A DNA stretch of 64,000 bases from the NCBI GenBank assembly GCA_030704615.1, contig CM060734.1, forward strand, positions 17,670,001 to 17,734,000, given 5' to 3'. A program made the position numbers and the translations under genes. Positions 54,020 through 64,000 of the stretch are shown here, in pieces. The stretch is from Takakia lepidozioides. Lineage: Eukaryota; Streptophyta; Takakiopsida; Takakiales; Takakiaceae. Each line of letters starts with the position of its first letter. Position 1 is the first letter of the stretch. The notes beneath the pieces were generated by a model. That model was not told the origin of the DNA and did no database searches. It saw nothing but the letters and a program-made list of their open reading frames with translations.

Positions 54020-56740
54020 GTGATTAGGGTTTTGGGTGTGAGGATGAGGGAGGAGTGGATCCCTTGGTTCACCATAGACCCGCACAAAAAGGACGGTGTT
54101 CAATGCAATCTTTGTGCATTGAAGCTGGCGGGTCGCAAAGATCGCATGTTATATCACCTCGGCTACAGAGATGGGAAGAATGCAGGGGTTAGTTTGTGCC
54201 CAAAAGCCTCCATGCGAGTGAAAGCCCACTTTGCCCAATGTGGAGGCAATATCCCACCGTCTCTTGATGTGGCAGCGGCTTCTGAGCCAAACACTCCAGG
54301 TTCGAATCAAACTGTCCCTCAGAGTTGTACCCAGGGGGATTCTTGCAAGGCGTCTACTGTTCATGGAAAAGCCGGTGGGTCAGGAGCAACACTCGATTGT
54401 ACGCCAGCACTTGTACGGACCAGACCATTGAGGCAATAATCAATGCAAGAAGGCTTAAATTTGTCGCACAGGAGGACTCTGGATAAGAAGTGGGCCCAAT
54501 TTTTCTACGAGGCCAATATTCCGTTCAATGTCTCGAGGCTTCCTACGTTTGTGGCTGCTGTCAAAGCCACGTCTGATTCCAAGTCCACATACACACCTCC
54601 GAGTTATCGCAATCTCCGCACAGGATTGCTAGAAGAGACTATGTCTGACCTCACCCAAAAGGTGAATGAAAAGACAGGTGATTCTCTCCGGAAATATGGA
54701 AGCACTATATGTGCGGACGGTTGGAGTTCTGTTACTAATCGACCACTGTTCAATGTCATGTTGGTCTGTCCTGCGGGGGAACAATTTTTGGGATCCGTTG
54801 ACACAAGCGGGGAGAGAAAAGATACACGTTATCAAGCAGGGTTGTTGACGAGTTACATCGATAAAATTGGAGCTGATAAAATTGTCCAAGTGTGCACGGA
54901 CAATGCATCTAACATAGTTAATATTGCCAATATTTTGATTGTACGATGTCCCCATCTATATTACCAAGGGTGTGCTGCTCATATCTTTGATCTCCTTTTG
55001 GAGGATTGGGGAAAAGAATCATGGATGAAACAACTAGTAAAAGGGCAAAGTCGGTTGTGACGTTCATTCGTACACATCACATCCCTCTGGCATTGTTTAG
55101 AAAGCATGAACCCAAATACAGCCTTAGGAACCCGGGTGAAACCCGCTTTGCCACAAACTTTTTGATGGTGGATTGACTGGTGACTGTGAGGGCGGGTCTG
55201 GAGCAGGTGATCATTGACCCTCAATGGGATGCGTATGTGGGCACCTTATGCAACTCTCGTAGGTCCAAGTCTTTAAGCAAAAGTCGGAGGGTCCGCGCAA
55301 TTATTCGCTCCGACGATTTCTGGGCGAAATGTGCAAATTTTGTGTACATGGTGGAGCCGGTGTTGATTGCTTTGCGGGAGTTTGATGGAAAACAATCAAT
55401 AATGGGTAAAGCATGGTTGATATTGGAAAACCTTGAGAAGCACGTACAATCCTTGAGGCGTCCTCCATTTTCTATGGACGATGATTTGGCGGCAAGGACC
55501 GAAGATGCATTTTACGACCACAAACGAATGGTTCGCACGGACTTGCATTATGTGGGGGCATTGCTGAATCCATTCTTGCTGGACAATATGGATTTGAGAG
55601 ACGATGTGGATGCCAAAGCCGGGCTTGTACGGGTCATCATGCAACTTGCGCCCTTGAACATGGCATAGCGAGCGTTGTCCGAGTACCAGTGCTTCTCGGA
55701 TCGGCAGAATCCTTTCCACGACATGCCGGATCGAAAAGCAATGAACATGTTGCCACATGAATGGTGGGATCTGATTGGAGCTGGAACAAGAACGTTAGCT
55801 CCCATTGCAAAGCGTATTCTTGCTCAAGTGTGCTCTGCCTCGTCTTGTGAGCGGAACTGGAGCAGTTACTCGTTTGTTCACAACAAGATTCGCAACAGGT
55901 TGAATCCTGCCAGGGCTGACAAATTGGTTTATGTCTACACGAATTGTAGGCTACTGCGAGAGAGGAGAGCAAGTGACGCATTTGCATGGTACGAGAAGAA
56001 TCTATTGTCTGAAGAATCTGCCTCAGAGGTCCAATCTAGCAACAATGATGACACTGACGCCACGAGGGACTCCGACTCCAACGGTTGGGATGGGTCCGAT
56101 GATGTGGGTAATCCTCCACATGACCCATATGAATTTAATGACGATGATGCTGCAATGCATCCATCCTTCGATGACCTTGTTGTTGATGAACTGTGACATG
56201 GTGTCATCCCAATTGTGGACCCCCTTCCCCCAATGGAGCACACTCTCAACAATGAAGTTGAGGTGAACTCTCCCCCACCACGAGTTCCACGGACTGCGGG
56301 AGATGTGCAGGTCGAATCGTCGGATGATGACAACCGGCCGTTGTCATTCATCCACTGACATCGTGCCCCTGTGAACCGTGCTTCATCTCACCCCGCTCCA
56401 TCTCATGTTTCTCTTTCTCAAGCCGGTCCATCCCATGCTGGTCCATCTAGTCTCTCTCCCCCTCATGTAATTCCTTCCATCGCTACTCCGATCCTGGGAG
56501 ATGGTTCTTCTGCTGCGGGACTTCTGCAAGTCGAACCATCGGATGACAACGACCGGCCATTGTCGTTTCATTTGGCTCGACGACGTCCGCATGTGAACCG
56601 TGCTCCCTCGACCCTCGCTGGTCCATCTCATGCCCCTTCCTCTCATGACGGCCCCTCTAATGTACGTGCGAGTAGCCTTCCTCATACGAGACCTGCTCCA
56701 AGGCCACCACAAAATCCGGGACAAGCCCAGAAACGGTAGA
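54020..56740 (+). pseudogene. hAT-superfamily transposase, decayed
   Basis: Order of parts: BED-like zinc finger (VQCNLCALKLAGRKDR..H..C, about 54098-54180); linker; TAA at 54437-54439; a DUF659-type region with ICADGWSSVTNRPLFNVML (first Asp) and VQVCTDNASNIVNIAN (second Asp); a shift near 55045; TGA near 55173; further helices; TAG at 55666-55668; and the C-terminal hAT dimerisation domain (SASSCERNWSSYSFVHNKIRNRL, about 55830-55910). After the TGA at 56194 the same frame continues as a Ser/Pro-rich tail with two copies of a (S/P)SDD..DRPLSF-like motif. The bracket of matching palindromes suggests an autonomous element in the past. Confidence 0.9.
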
Positions 56741-57364
56741 AAATTGTGCAACCTTTTGTTGGTGACCGACCTGTGAACAGGCCTGATACCCTAGATGGTA
56801 TTCATGATAGGAGTGGAAATCGACTAGAGAGACAACTGAACGTACTCCGATGATGACTACAGGTCCAACGGCCAGTTGCCTCTGGAAACGAAAGAACAGA
56901 TGGAGATCATGATTCTAGCACTGATCATGGGAACGGGGGTGAAGTGAGTGGGGACGAAGATTTTGTACTAGACGTGAGATCATACCATCGTCGTCGTGCC
57001 AGACGGAATTAGGTACAGCTATAACTTCTGTGACCTGTCACATGATGTGTAGTATGTTTCCATGGATATCCATGTTTCAGTTTGGGTACATGCATACGTG
57101 TACGGAAATAAAAATGGTGGAATATGTGTACCCAAGAAAGGGTTTGGTGGTTGTGCGTATGTTTGTGTTTCGTCATTACCTTTACATTGTTGATTTCCTA
57201 TTATGGTTTCGAAAGCCACAAAAGCCAGGTGCAGCTCCCAACATTCATTTTCCCCTTCACAAATCCATGGGGAGTCGATACATGTGCTTTTCATCTGCCT
57301 CTCCAAACATACATACAGGTGCAAGGGGACCAACCTCCTGGTGATCGCACCTATTAAAAAAAAA
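56741..57364. other. No gene seen downstream of hAT
   Basis: Short frames only, probably the 3' untranslated part of the transposon. Confidence 0.3.
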
Positions 57365-57482
57365 ACAATTGTGTGACCACCAGTAGCGGTCGTCGCAACT
57401 GTTAAAATAAAAATAAAATGTTGCGACCACCCCCCTGCTGGTAGTCGCACCTATTTACTGATTACCCCTGGTGGTGGTCGCA
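57365..57482. repeat. Right-hand palindromes of the hAT element
   Basis: Two full copies (near 57372 and 57420) and a half-copy (CTGGTGGTGGTCGCAG, near 57465) of the GCGACCACC palindrome, with A/T-rich spacers as in the left array. Confidence 0.85.
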
Positions 57483-57629
57483 GATTTTATTTTATTTTAT
57501 TTTGGGAAACACCTGGGAGCGACAGCTCACAAATCAGGCCCCTTAGTAGTGAGAGGAGAAAATAACCTCTTTCATTTATGCGCCAAGAGGCGTAGGAATG
57601 GGGCACCACACACGAACCATACCACACCC

Positions 57630-57707
57630 ATCAAGTAGCAAGATTTGACCCCAGAATCGTCCGGATCGCACTCAGTGCACTTAACCAACTGAGCTACTGT
57701 ACCTCTC
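57630..57707 (-). ncRNA. tRNA-derived SINE head or tRNA pseudogene
   Basis: On the minus strand, TAGCTCAGTTGG (57696-57685) matches the pol III A box TRGCNNAGTNGG, and GGGTCAAATCT (57651-57641) resembles a B box with two changes, 34 bases downstream. The acceptor stem is not complementary, so it is not an intact tRNA. The body continues to about 57560 (GGTGTGGTATGGTTCG), as in plant SINEs. No second copy is seen here. Confidence 0.55.
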
Positions 57708-57904
57708 GGGAAGCCCTCCTCTAGCACCCACGTTTTTTTCATTGCACATTGCGTCATATCACTTAGAACTGCCGAGGGAGTGACACGTGCCTCTAGTACT
57801 TGGGGATGATTCATTAGGGAGTAGGATTAGGTACGATTTAGGAGGGTTGGGAGAGCATTTTTCTTAGCAAACACCTGTCGAGTAGGGGTAAGCCAAAGCC
57901 ATAA

Positions 57905-58102
57905 ATGGCGGAGGAGGAAGACAGAGGAGGTCATCCCAGGGATGACGATAATGAACCTGGACCTCCAAAAAAAAAACCAAAAGGGGCCAGGCGCGAACTT
58001 CGTTGGGACATATACAATGACCCCAACATTCTTGCGAAACCAGGTTGGGAAGTTTGGAAGTTGGGGCAGCGGTGGTCGCTTTGTCGCGGCCTTTTGTCTT
58101 GA
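57905..58102 (+). CDS. Small unrecognised frame with basic NLS-like motif
   Basis: ATG at 57905, 65 codons. An acidic start, PPKKKPKGARREL (a nuclear-localisation-like cluster), then WDIYNDPNIL. It could be the first exon or N-terminus of a transposon protein. No domain; the composition argues weakly for coding. Confidence 0.25.
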   Translation: MAEEEDRGGHPRDDDNEPGPPKKKPKGARRELRWDIYNDPNILAKPGWEVWKLGQRWSLCRGLLS

Positions 58103-58224
58103 GGGCAGGGGGTCGGGACACATGAGGGGCTGCCCCTGTGGTGGGGGCAGCGGCAGCGATAGGTATGGGGGGCTGAAGCACCCTTGAGTGCCCAAGGCAC
58201 TCAAGGAGGCGGAGGCGCTCACTA

Positions 58225-58808
58225 GGTGGAGCCCCGCACACCGGGTTGCGGTGGGGGTGGCTCCACAAGGGGTGGTGGTAGCTTAGCGGGACTTAGTGGG
58301 GGTGGCATAGGACTCACCATGGGGGCGGAGACCTCATGGTGGGAGTCGTGGGGAGTCTTGGGACTCATCACGGTCCATAGGGGCCGTGGTGAGTGGGCCA
58401 AGACTCACCGCGACTCATCACCGGGAGTCGAGGGTTTTCGTGGTGGTTCGCCATAAAATGGCATGGCTGGTTGTGAAACCCCCGCGGACAGCTACAGAAA
58501 TATATATAGGGAGTAGTAACCCGGAGAACGGTGCAAGCCCGTTGGTGACCAAAAACTAGTGAGTAAGCGTGCGAGCCGGAAAGCGACCAAAGAGTGGGGA
58601 GCTTTTCCGGACTGCCAACTACCAAAGGGAATTCCGCTGGTTCCAAATCAGTGGAGGGTTCTTTGGGAGAACAAAGGGGGACCGTTATGCCCCGGTGAGC
58701 AGCCAAAGCTCCAAGTTGGCCCGGCGGCCAGGTTGGGAGTCAGGCGCGCGCATCAAAGCGAGTAGCTATGACTTGAGGGAGGAGCTTACCGAAGTGAGGT
58801 GCCCGACA
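58225..58808 (+). repeat. 5' LTR (3' part) of chromodomain element
   Basis: Ends CCCGACA two bases before the PBS. The left edge is not defined. The visible part of the 3' LTR (63450-64000) does not clearly match 57500-58300, so this LTR may be truncated on the left. 58290-58440 has repeated GACTCA(C/T)-type motifs. Confidence 0.5.
58501..58508 (+). promoter_or_regulatory. TATA box in the LTR of the chromodomain element
   Basis: TATATATA about 300 bases before the LTR end, the expected place for an LTR promoter. Confidence 0.5.
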
Positions 58809-58810
58809 CT

Positions 58811-58822
58811 TGGTATCAGAGC
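58811..58822 (+). other. Primer-binding site, tRNA-iMet type
   Basis: TGGTATCAGAGC, complementary to the 3' end of plant initiator tRNA-Met, the commonest PBS of plant retrotransposons. Confidence 0.85.
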
Positions 58823-59718
58823 TTAGAGTTCAGTACACGATCGTCCTTGGGATTGGCCTCATCACGGGGTCGGGCAAGCCAAAGCGAAAGCGGAACGGCC
58901 CAAAAGATGATGATCCTGGTGAGCCTGTTGGGGGCGACGTGTCACCGAGGCGGCCGTTTGAGGAAGCGATGCATGTTTCTGAAAACGAGGCCGCTCAAGA
59001 GCGGGAGGAATCCGAGGAGTCGGAGCCCGAGGAATCCTTGAGAGCTCCGACAAACCAAGAGATGCCACCCATGCCGGCAGCCTTGTGGGAAGGGTTGTTG
59101 GCGCAGTTTGGCGGGACGTTGAAAGACGTGTTGAAGGTGGCTAATGCCACTTCCACTAAGGCAAAGTTTAAGGTGAAGCCTAAGGAACCCGGCACCTTCG
59201 AGGGCGTTTGAAATCAGAAGGCACTTAACACCTGGCTCCTGGAGCTAGAGCAGTACTTCCGGGCGGCCAAGTTGAGTGACGAGGATCGGGTGGAAGTGGC
59301 TCCCACCTATTTGAGGGGCTATGCTCAACAATGGTGGCAGAAACGCCTTCACGACCGAGGTCCAAGCCCAGAAACCTTGAACTGGAGTGGGTTCAAGGAA
59401 TTGATGAAGAGACAGTTTGTGCCCCTCAACGCGTCCTGGCTTGCCCGGGACAAGATGAGGAATTTGAAGCAAACAGATGACATTCGGGGGTATGTCCAGG
59501 CTTTCAATGTGCTGTTGCTCAAAGTCGCGGACATGGCAGAACCAGAAATGGTCTTCAACTTTGTGGCAGGACTGACCCCATGGGCCAGGCGGAAGTTGGA
59601 GGAGAAGCCACCCAAGACTTTGAACGAGGCAATTGAGAGGGCTGAATGTTTCTCGGATGTCCCTAAGGAGACAAGGCCGTACGAAGCTGAACCACAAGAA
59701 GACCCGGCGGGAAGGTGA
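58823..59718 (+). pseudogene. Gag of chromodomain element
   Basis: The frame runs from the PBS region to TGA at 59209-59211, and continues in the same frame to 59718. It has an acidic N-terminus (REESEESEPEE), then the retrotransposon Gag domain (LNTWLLELEQYFRAAKL; AQQWWQKRLHD; YVQAFNVLLLKV) up to [13 protein letters not shown] +1 shift near 59700 leads into the zinc-knuckle and pol frame. The start codon is not clear; an in-frame Met lies at 58972. Confidence 0.85.
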
Positions 59719-61138
59719 CTCCTTCCGACCGGAAAAGAAGTGGGATAGGCCACGCGGCGACAATGGCACGTGGAAATCAAAGGGAGGGCCTTCACACGTC
59801 AAGGCGGCACCCGGTGCTTCGAAAGGAAAAGCGGGTGGGGCGGCTTATGGCGGACAGAAGGCGACCTTTGATGGAGTGTGTTTCAATTGCGGGGAGCCCG
59901 GGCACATGGCCAAGAAGTGCACGAAACCTCGACAATTGAACATGACTTGGGCAACCACGGAGCTGTCGGAAGATACCATCAGTTGCTTGGTGGAAGCGGT
60001 GGTCGCCAGGACTTGCAATGTAGGCAACTATTCTTGTGAGTTGTATCAGGAAACTGGCGCCCTGCGTAAAGGGAGTCAGTTATTGTTCGTGGATGGGATA
60101 ATATCCGGAACTAACATGTCGTTGTTGGTGGACATAGGAGCGTCGTACTCCTTCATGACGCCGGCGGCGGCGCGAAAGTTGGGACTCCCGACAAGTGACG
60201 TGGGGGCCTCTATTGAGGTGCGTTCTGCCAAAGGAGAACCACACTTGGCGACAAGGTTGGCGTTTGATGTTCCTCTTCAACTGGGGAGTTGGGAGGGACG
60301 TGAGAACTTCACCATCTGCGAGATCGATGGAGTGGATCTCATTTTGGGGATGACCTTTTTGAGCAAATCCGGAGCGGTCATAGATGGCCGCAAGAGAGTA
60401 GTCACGCTGCCATGTGGGAATGGTGGCGAGGTCTTACGAGTGTCGGAAACGCCCAAATCCGTGGGAGGGCGAATAAACCTTCTGTCAGCAAGGGAGTGGG
60501 CCGTGGAGGAGGCACACGAGCCCCAGTTTTTGCTTTACATTAGAGAAGTAAAGGGAGAAGGCGATGGGGAGCCGAGCCCAGATTGGATCAAGGGGATTTT
60601 GGAGAAATACCAGGATGTGATGCCGGAGCATTTACTAAGCGGCTTGCCACCGCGAAGAGGAGTTGACCACAAGATTGAGGTGATACCGGGATCGGAACCG
60701 CCTGCCAAGGCACCCTACCAGTTGAGCCACAGGGAGTTGGTCGAGCTGAAGACTCAGCTCAAGGATCTAATGTCAAAGGGGTACATCCGGCCGAGTAAGT
60801 CGCCTTACGGAGCCCCGGTGCTATTCGCAGACAAAAAGGATGGGACGCTGCGGATGTGTGTCGATTACAGGGCTCTGAATAAGGTGACTATCAAAAACCG
60901 GTACCCTTTGCCAAGGATCGACGACCTCTTCGATCGGTTGGCAGGAGCGAAGTATTTCAGCCGGATCGACTTGCGCTCCGGCTATCATCAAATTCGGGTG
61001 GCGGAAGGAGATGAGGAGAAGACCGCGTGCAGGACAAGGTATGGTTCGTATGAGTTCTTGGTGATGCCTTTTGGGCTCACCAACGCACCAGCGACATTTA
61101 GCACGCTGATGAACACCTTTTCAGGAGTGGTTGGATGA
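59700..61138 (+). pseudogene. Zinc knuckle, protease and first half of RT
   Basis: CCHC knuckle [14 protein letters not shown] at 59879-59920; protease [11 protein letters not shown] near 60125 (DIGA where DTGA or DSGA is usual) with [10 protein letters not shown] with [31 protein letters not shown], and [15 protein letters not shown]. The frame ends at a TGA in 61136-61138 after a shift near 61120; RT continues in the next frame with the active site. Confidence 0.9.
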
Positions 61139-62133
61139 CTTTGTGATCATGTACATCGACGACATCTTGGTGTACTCGAAAACAAAGGAGGAGCACCTGG
61201 AGCACCTGAAAAGGGTGTTCCAAAAATTGCGAGAAGGGAAGCTGTATGCCAAAGCTTCAAAGTGTGAATTCGGGGTCACAAAAGTGGAGTTCCTGGGGCA
61301 TGTGATTACACAGGATGGGATCAAAATGGATGACAGAAAGGTGAGGGCGATCTTGGACTGGGAGCCTCCGACTTCGGTCCCGGGAGTGCGATCCTTCCTA
61401 GGACTCCCTCCTATTACCGGAAGTATGTGAGAAATTTCGCCAAGATCGCGGGGCCGTTGTCAGACCTTGTGTGTAAATCCAAAGTCTGGGTATGGAACAC
61501 CTTGTGTGGCCAAGCTTTTGCTGAATTGAAGCAGCGGATGGCGGAAGCTCCAGTCTTGAAAATCCCGGAGTTCGATCGTCCGTTCGAGATACATACAGAT
61601 GCGTCGGACTTCGCGATTGGGGGTGTACTGATGCAGATGGACGTCCAGTGGCTTACGAAAGTAAGAAACTGAATGAAGTGGAGCGACGGTGGCCGACGCA
61701 CGAGAAAGAGATGAAGGCGGTGGTGCACTGTCTTGAGCTTTGGCGCCACTATGTTGGTTCCAACCCAGTGAAGGTGTTCACGGACAATGTCACGGTGAAG
61801 TATTTTGCCACGCAGCCCAAGTTGTCTCCAAAACAACTTAGGTGGCAAGATACTTTGGCAGTGTTTGACGTGGATATCGAGTACAAACCAGGACGAGACA
61901 ACGTGGTAGCCGATGCTTTAAGTAGAAAGCAGCAGCTCTTGTTGGTGTACAAGGGCGAGACGACGCTCCAAAGGAAGATCCGGAAGGCTTGCCGGAAGGA
62001 TGAGCTGGCGAAGTCCGTGATGCAGGACTTGAGGATGGGGTTAAATCGCAGTTCCACTTGCAAAATGGACTGCTCCGGTATAAGCAAAAGTGTCTCTACG
62101 TGCCGAAGGGAGGGATCAGAGATAGCCTCTTGA
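61131..62133 (+). pseudogene. RT active site, connection and RNase H
   Basis: Three overlapping frames carry one protein. 61131-61430 has the YIDD active site (61152-61163) and FGVTKVEFLGH. A shift near 61405 leads to 61427-61672 (YYRKYVRNF; HTDASDFAIGGVL). Another near 61645 leads to 61648-62133, with LNEVERRWPTHEKEM, FTDNVTVKYF and the RNase H end DNVVADALSRK. Confidence 0.9.
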
Positions 62134-63470
62134 GAGAATGCCATGATAGCCCGCTTGCGGGCCACGGCGGAGCCAAGCGCACTGCGGCACTCTTGAAGAA
62201 AGAGTATTTCTGGCCCAAACTGAGGAAAGAGGCAGAGGAGTATGTCAAGACATGCACCACATGCCAACAAAACCGGAGCGAGTACAAAAAGCAAGTGGGG
62301 CTGTTACAACCCTTGCCGATTCCAGAGAGGACTTGGGAAAGCGTCTCGATGGATTTCATGACTGCTATGCCGTTGTCAAAAGGATTCGATGCAATCATGG
62401 TGGTGGTGGATAGGTTCAGTAAAATGGGTCATTTCATCCCCACCAAGGAGACGGCAACGGCGCAGGAAACAGGGCGACTTTACTTCGCCCACGTCTTAAA
62501 GCATCATGGAGTCCCAAAGGATATTGTCTCGGACCGCGATCCAAAGTTTACGAGTAAATTTTGGAGGGCACTTTGGAAGAAGATGGGGACGAGGCTGAAG
62601 ATGAGCACCGCCTTCCGACCTACGACCGACGGCCAAACAGAAAGAGTGAATTCCGTAGTGAAGCAGATCTTGCGGAATTACGTGTCGGCAGACCAAACAG
62701 ACTGGGTGGAACACTTAGACGCGGCAGAGTTCTGTTATAATAACACAGAACACTCCGCAACGGGAGTTTCCCCTTTTGTATTGGTCTATGGAAAAGCACC
62801 TCTGGTGCCGACAAGTTGGGCCGCCCAGGACGTTGAGGAACCGGCAGTAGCGGCGGTACTAGAAGAACGCGAGCGTTTGTTGAAGCTCGCAAAGTACAAC
62901 ATTGCCAAAGCTAGGAAACGGTATGAAAGGCAGGTGAATCGGAAGCGGAGGGAAGTGAAGTTTGAGGCAGGCACGGAGGTCTGGTTGAACATCAAGAATT
63001 TCCGACTACCTCCGGAAGTGAGTCCAAAGTTCGTACCTCCGTATGCGGGACCCTTTCGCATCCGGAAGGTTATGAATGAGGATGTGTATGAATTGGAGCT
63101 GCCGGCAAACAGCAAGGTGCATCCAGTATTTCACGTCTCCCTTTTGAAGCCTTACTTCAAAGATGAAGCGCGTCCGAATCGGCATCAAGTGTTGCGTCCG
63201 CCACCTGTGCTGTTGGATCATGAAAATGAACCTGAGTACGAGGTGGAGGCAGTACTTAAGTCGAGGAGGTTCAAGAACCGAGAAACGGAGTATCTCGTCA
63301 AATGGAAGGGCTATCATCATGTGGAGGCATCTTGGGTGCGTGCCTCAGAAATGGGAAACGCATCCGAGGCGGTTGCAGTTTTGAAGGGCGACCTCAAAAG
63401 CGGAAGAAGCGTTGATGGGGACATCAACCTTGGAGCGTGGGGGAGGAAATGCATGCTTAGCCCGGCTTAG
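62058..63470 (+). CDS. Integrase with C-terminal chromodomain
   Basis: 470 codons, intact but cut from the rest by a frameshift near 62055. HHCC finger (HDSPLAGHGG to CTTCQQNR, about 62145-62275); core with SMDFMTAMP, VSDRDPKFTS and the Glu in DGQTERVN, the D,D35E triad; GKAPLVP; and the GPY/F-like module (YAGPFRIRKV, HPVFHVSLLKPY). The chromodomain is at about 63235-63350 (EYEVEAVLKSRR; EYLVKWKGYHH; SWVRASEM), the feature that defines chromoviruses and is known to steer integration to methylated histone H3. Confidence 0.92.
   Translation: MQNGLLRYKQKCLYVPKGGIRDSLLRECHDSPLAGHGGAKRTAALLKKEYFWPKLRKEAEEYVKTCTTCQQNRSEYKKQVGLLQPLPIPERTWESVSMDFMTAMPLSKGFDAIMVVVDRFSKMGHFIPTKETATAQETGRLYFAHVLKHHGVPKDIVSDRDPKFTSKFWRALWKKMGTRLKMSTAFRPTTDGQTERVNSVVKQILRNYVSADQTDWVEHLDAAEFCYNNTEHSATGVSPFVLVYGKAPLVPTSWAAQDVEEPAVAAVLEERERLLKLAKYNIAKARKRYERQVNRKRREVKFEAGTEVWLNIKNFRLPPEVSPKFVPPYAGPFRIRKVMNEDVYELELPANSKVHPVFHVSLLKPYFKDEARPNRHQVLRPPPVLLDHENEPEYEVEAVLKSRRFKNRETEYLVKWKGYHHVEASWVRASEMGNASEAVAVLKGDLKSGRSVDGDINLGAWGRKCMLSPA
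63437..63449 (+). other. Polypurine tract
   Basis: GTGGGGGAGGAAA overlaps the end of the integrase gene, as in many plant chromoviruses, and is followed at once by TG, the usual LTR start. Confidence 0.6.
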
Positions 63471-64000
63471 CTAGCTCAGGAATCCGATTGCAAAAACTTG
63501 TATTGTACAAAAATTTGTTATAAAGGAAATGGGTTCCAAATGTTTGTGTCATATTTGTTTGGAATGGTGATGCATGGTGTGGTTGGCTAGTGTGTAGAAT
63601 GCATGCTAGCTTACAAAAGTGGGAGAGGTAAATTGGGTTAATCGTGTGTTTGCGCAGTGCCGAAATCGGGTGACTCCCATCCAAGGGGCAAGGAAACATG
63701 CGCCTTCTTTGGGAGTTCACGTGCTAGTGCGCACCTGGCGCGTGCGCGTACTATAACTGCGCTACCGAGGTGGTTTGCCTTGTAGTGCGGGCTAACGCGG
63801 AAGCTATGTGCTTCCGTTCACGTACTATAATCGTGTAGCCTCGGGACGAAGTCGTAGTGCGGCTTCGACGTGTTCCCGTACCTCAGGCCAGCATTCCAAG
63901 ATAGACCCAATTGTAGTGATTGGGGCGCACGGTTGGTTCAAGGTTATCTTCCTAGTCAAAGGGGTTCGAGGTGAACCCTTGCGCAAAGTGATGCCAAAAG
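63450..64000 (+). repeat. Start of 3' LTR (runs out of the window)
   Basis: Starts TGCATGCTTAGCC after the PPT. Contains two imperfect copies of a 74-bp unit, each starting CGTACTATAA (63747 and 63821) and including GTAGTGCGG(G/C)(C/T). No gene. Identity with a 5' LTR cannot be shown in this window. Confidence 0.5.

Larger units (their letters stand above)
58225..64000 (+). mobile_element. Ty3/gypsy chromovirus (chromodomain element)
   Basis: LTR, PBS, Gag, protease, RT, RNase H, integrase and C-terminal chromodomain in order, then a PPT and the start of a 3' LTR that runs out of the window. At least one stop and four frameshifts inactivate it. Unrelated in detail to the other two gypsy families here. 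Confidence 0.88.

Noticed and set aside
63747-63900. Terminal inverted repeats in the final 250 bases
   Set aside because: The similar blocks are direct, not inverted, and lie within the presumed LTR.

Overview
The window reads as repeat-rich nuclear DNA of a streptophyte plant, most likely a charophyte green alga (Chara-like) or another early-diverging land-plant relative. The reasons are GT-AG introns, plant-type Ty3/gypsy retrotransposons (a Tat/Athila-like family and a chromodomain family), En/Spm (CACTA), hAT and MULE-like DNA transposons, a plant PLS-type PPR pseudogene, and a gypsy family carrying a DNMT3-like cytosine methyltransferase. Retrotransposon-borne methyltransferases have been described from charophytes and dinoflagellates. 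The species is an inference. I see no clearly intact host housekeeping gene.

Layout. 1-5450: decayed copy 1 of a gypsy element with protease, DNMT3-like methyltransferase (MTase), RT, RNase H, integrase and a C-terminal PHD finger. 5578-6200: 120-bp tandem repeats and short palindromes. 6322-18901: a Tat/Athila-like family, with one LTR, an inverted pol fragment, then a long element (LTR, PBS, gag, PR, RT, RH, IN and a downstream zinc-knuckle/coiled-coil module). 20297-23571: PPR pseudogene on the minus strand, interrupted by a hAT-type MITE with a perfect 8-bp target duplication. 23900-26180: CACTA transposon remnant. 26180-32760: gene-poor, with minisatellites. 32778-36813: copy 2 of the MTase retroelement (gag, PR, MTase), cut off sharply. 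37450-39332: about 35 copies of a 25-28 bp palindrome at a 53-bp period. 39510-43321: a two-exon transposase gene with SWIM domain, the only transposase here that looks intact. 44120-47541: minus-strand fragment of the Tat/Athila-like family. 47704-48927: CACTA transposase with a clean phase-0 intron. 49989-51612: SET-domain gene on the same strand. 52020-53680: two further palindromic arrays. 54020-56740: decayed hAT transposase. 57630-57707: tRNA-derived SINE-like head. 58501-64000: chromodomain gypsy element with TATA, PBS and PPT.

Two themes stand out. First, mobile elements carry chromatin-modifier or reader modules: DNMT3-like MTase plus PHD finger in one gypsy polyprotein, a SET-domain gene beside a CACTA transposase, and a chromodomain in another gypsy. 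Second, at least three DNA-transposon neighbourhoods are bordered by arrays of short near-perfect palindromes with different sequences but similar spacing (about 50-65 bp), suggesting a shared architecture of transposon ends. Most element genes are broken by frameshifts and stops, so function is inferred for the ancestral elements, not for these copies.
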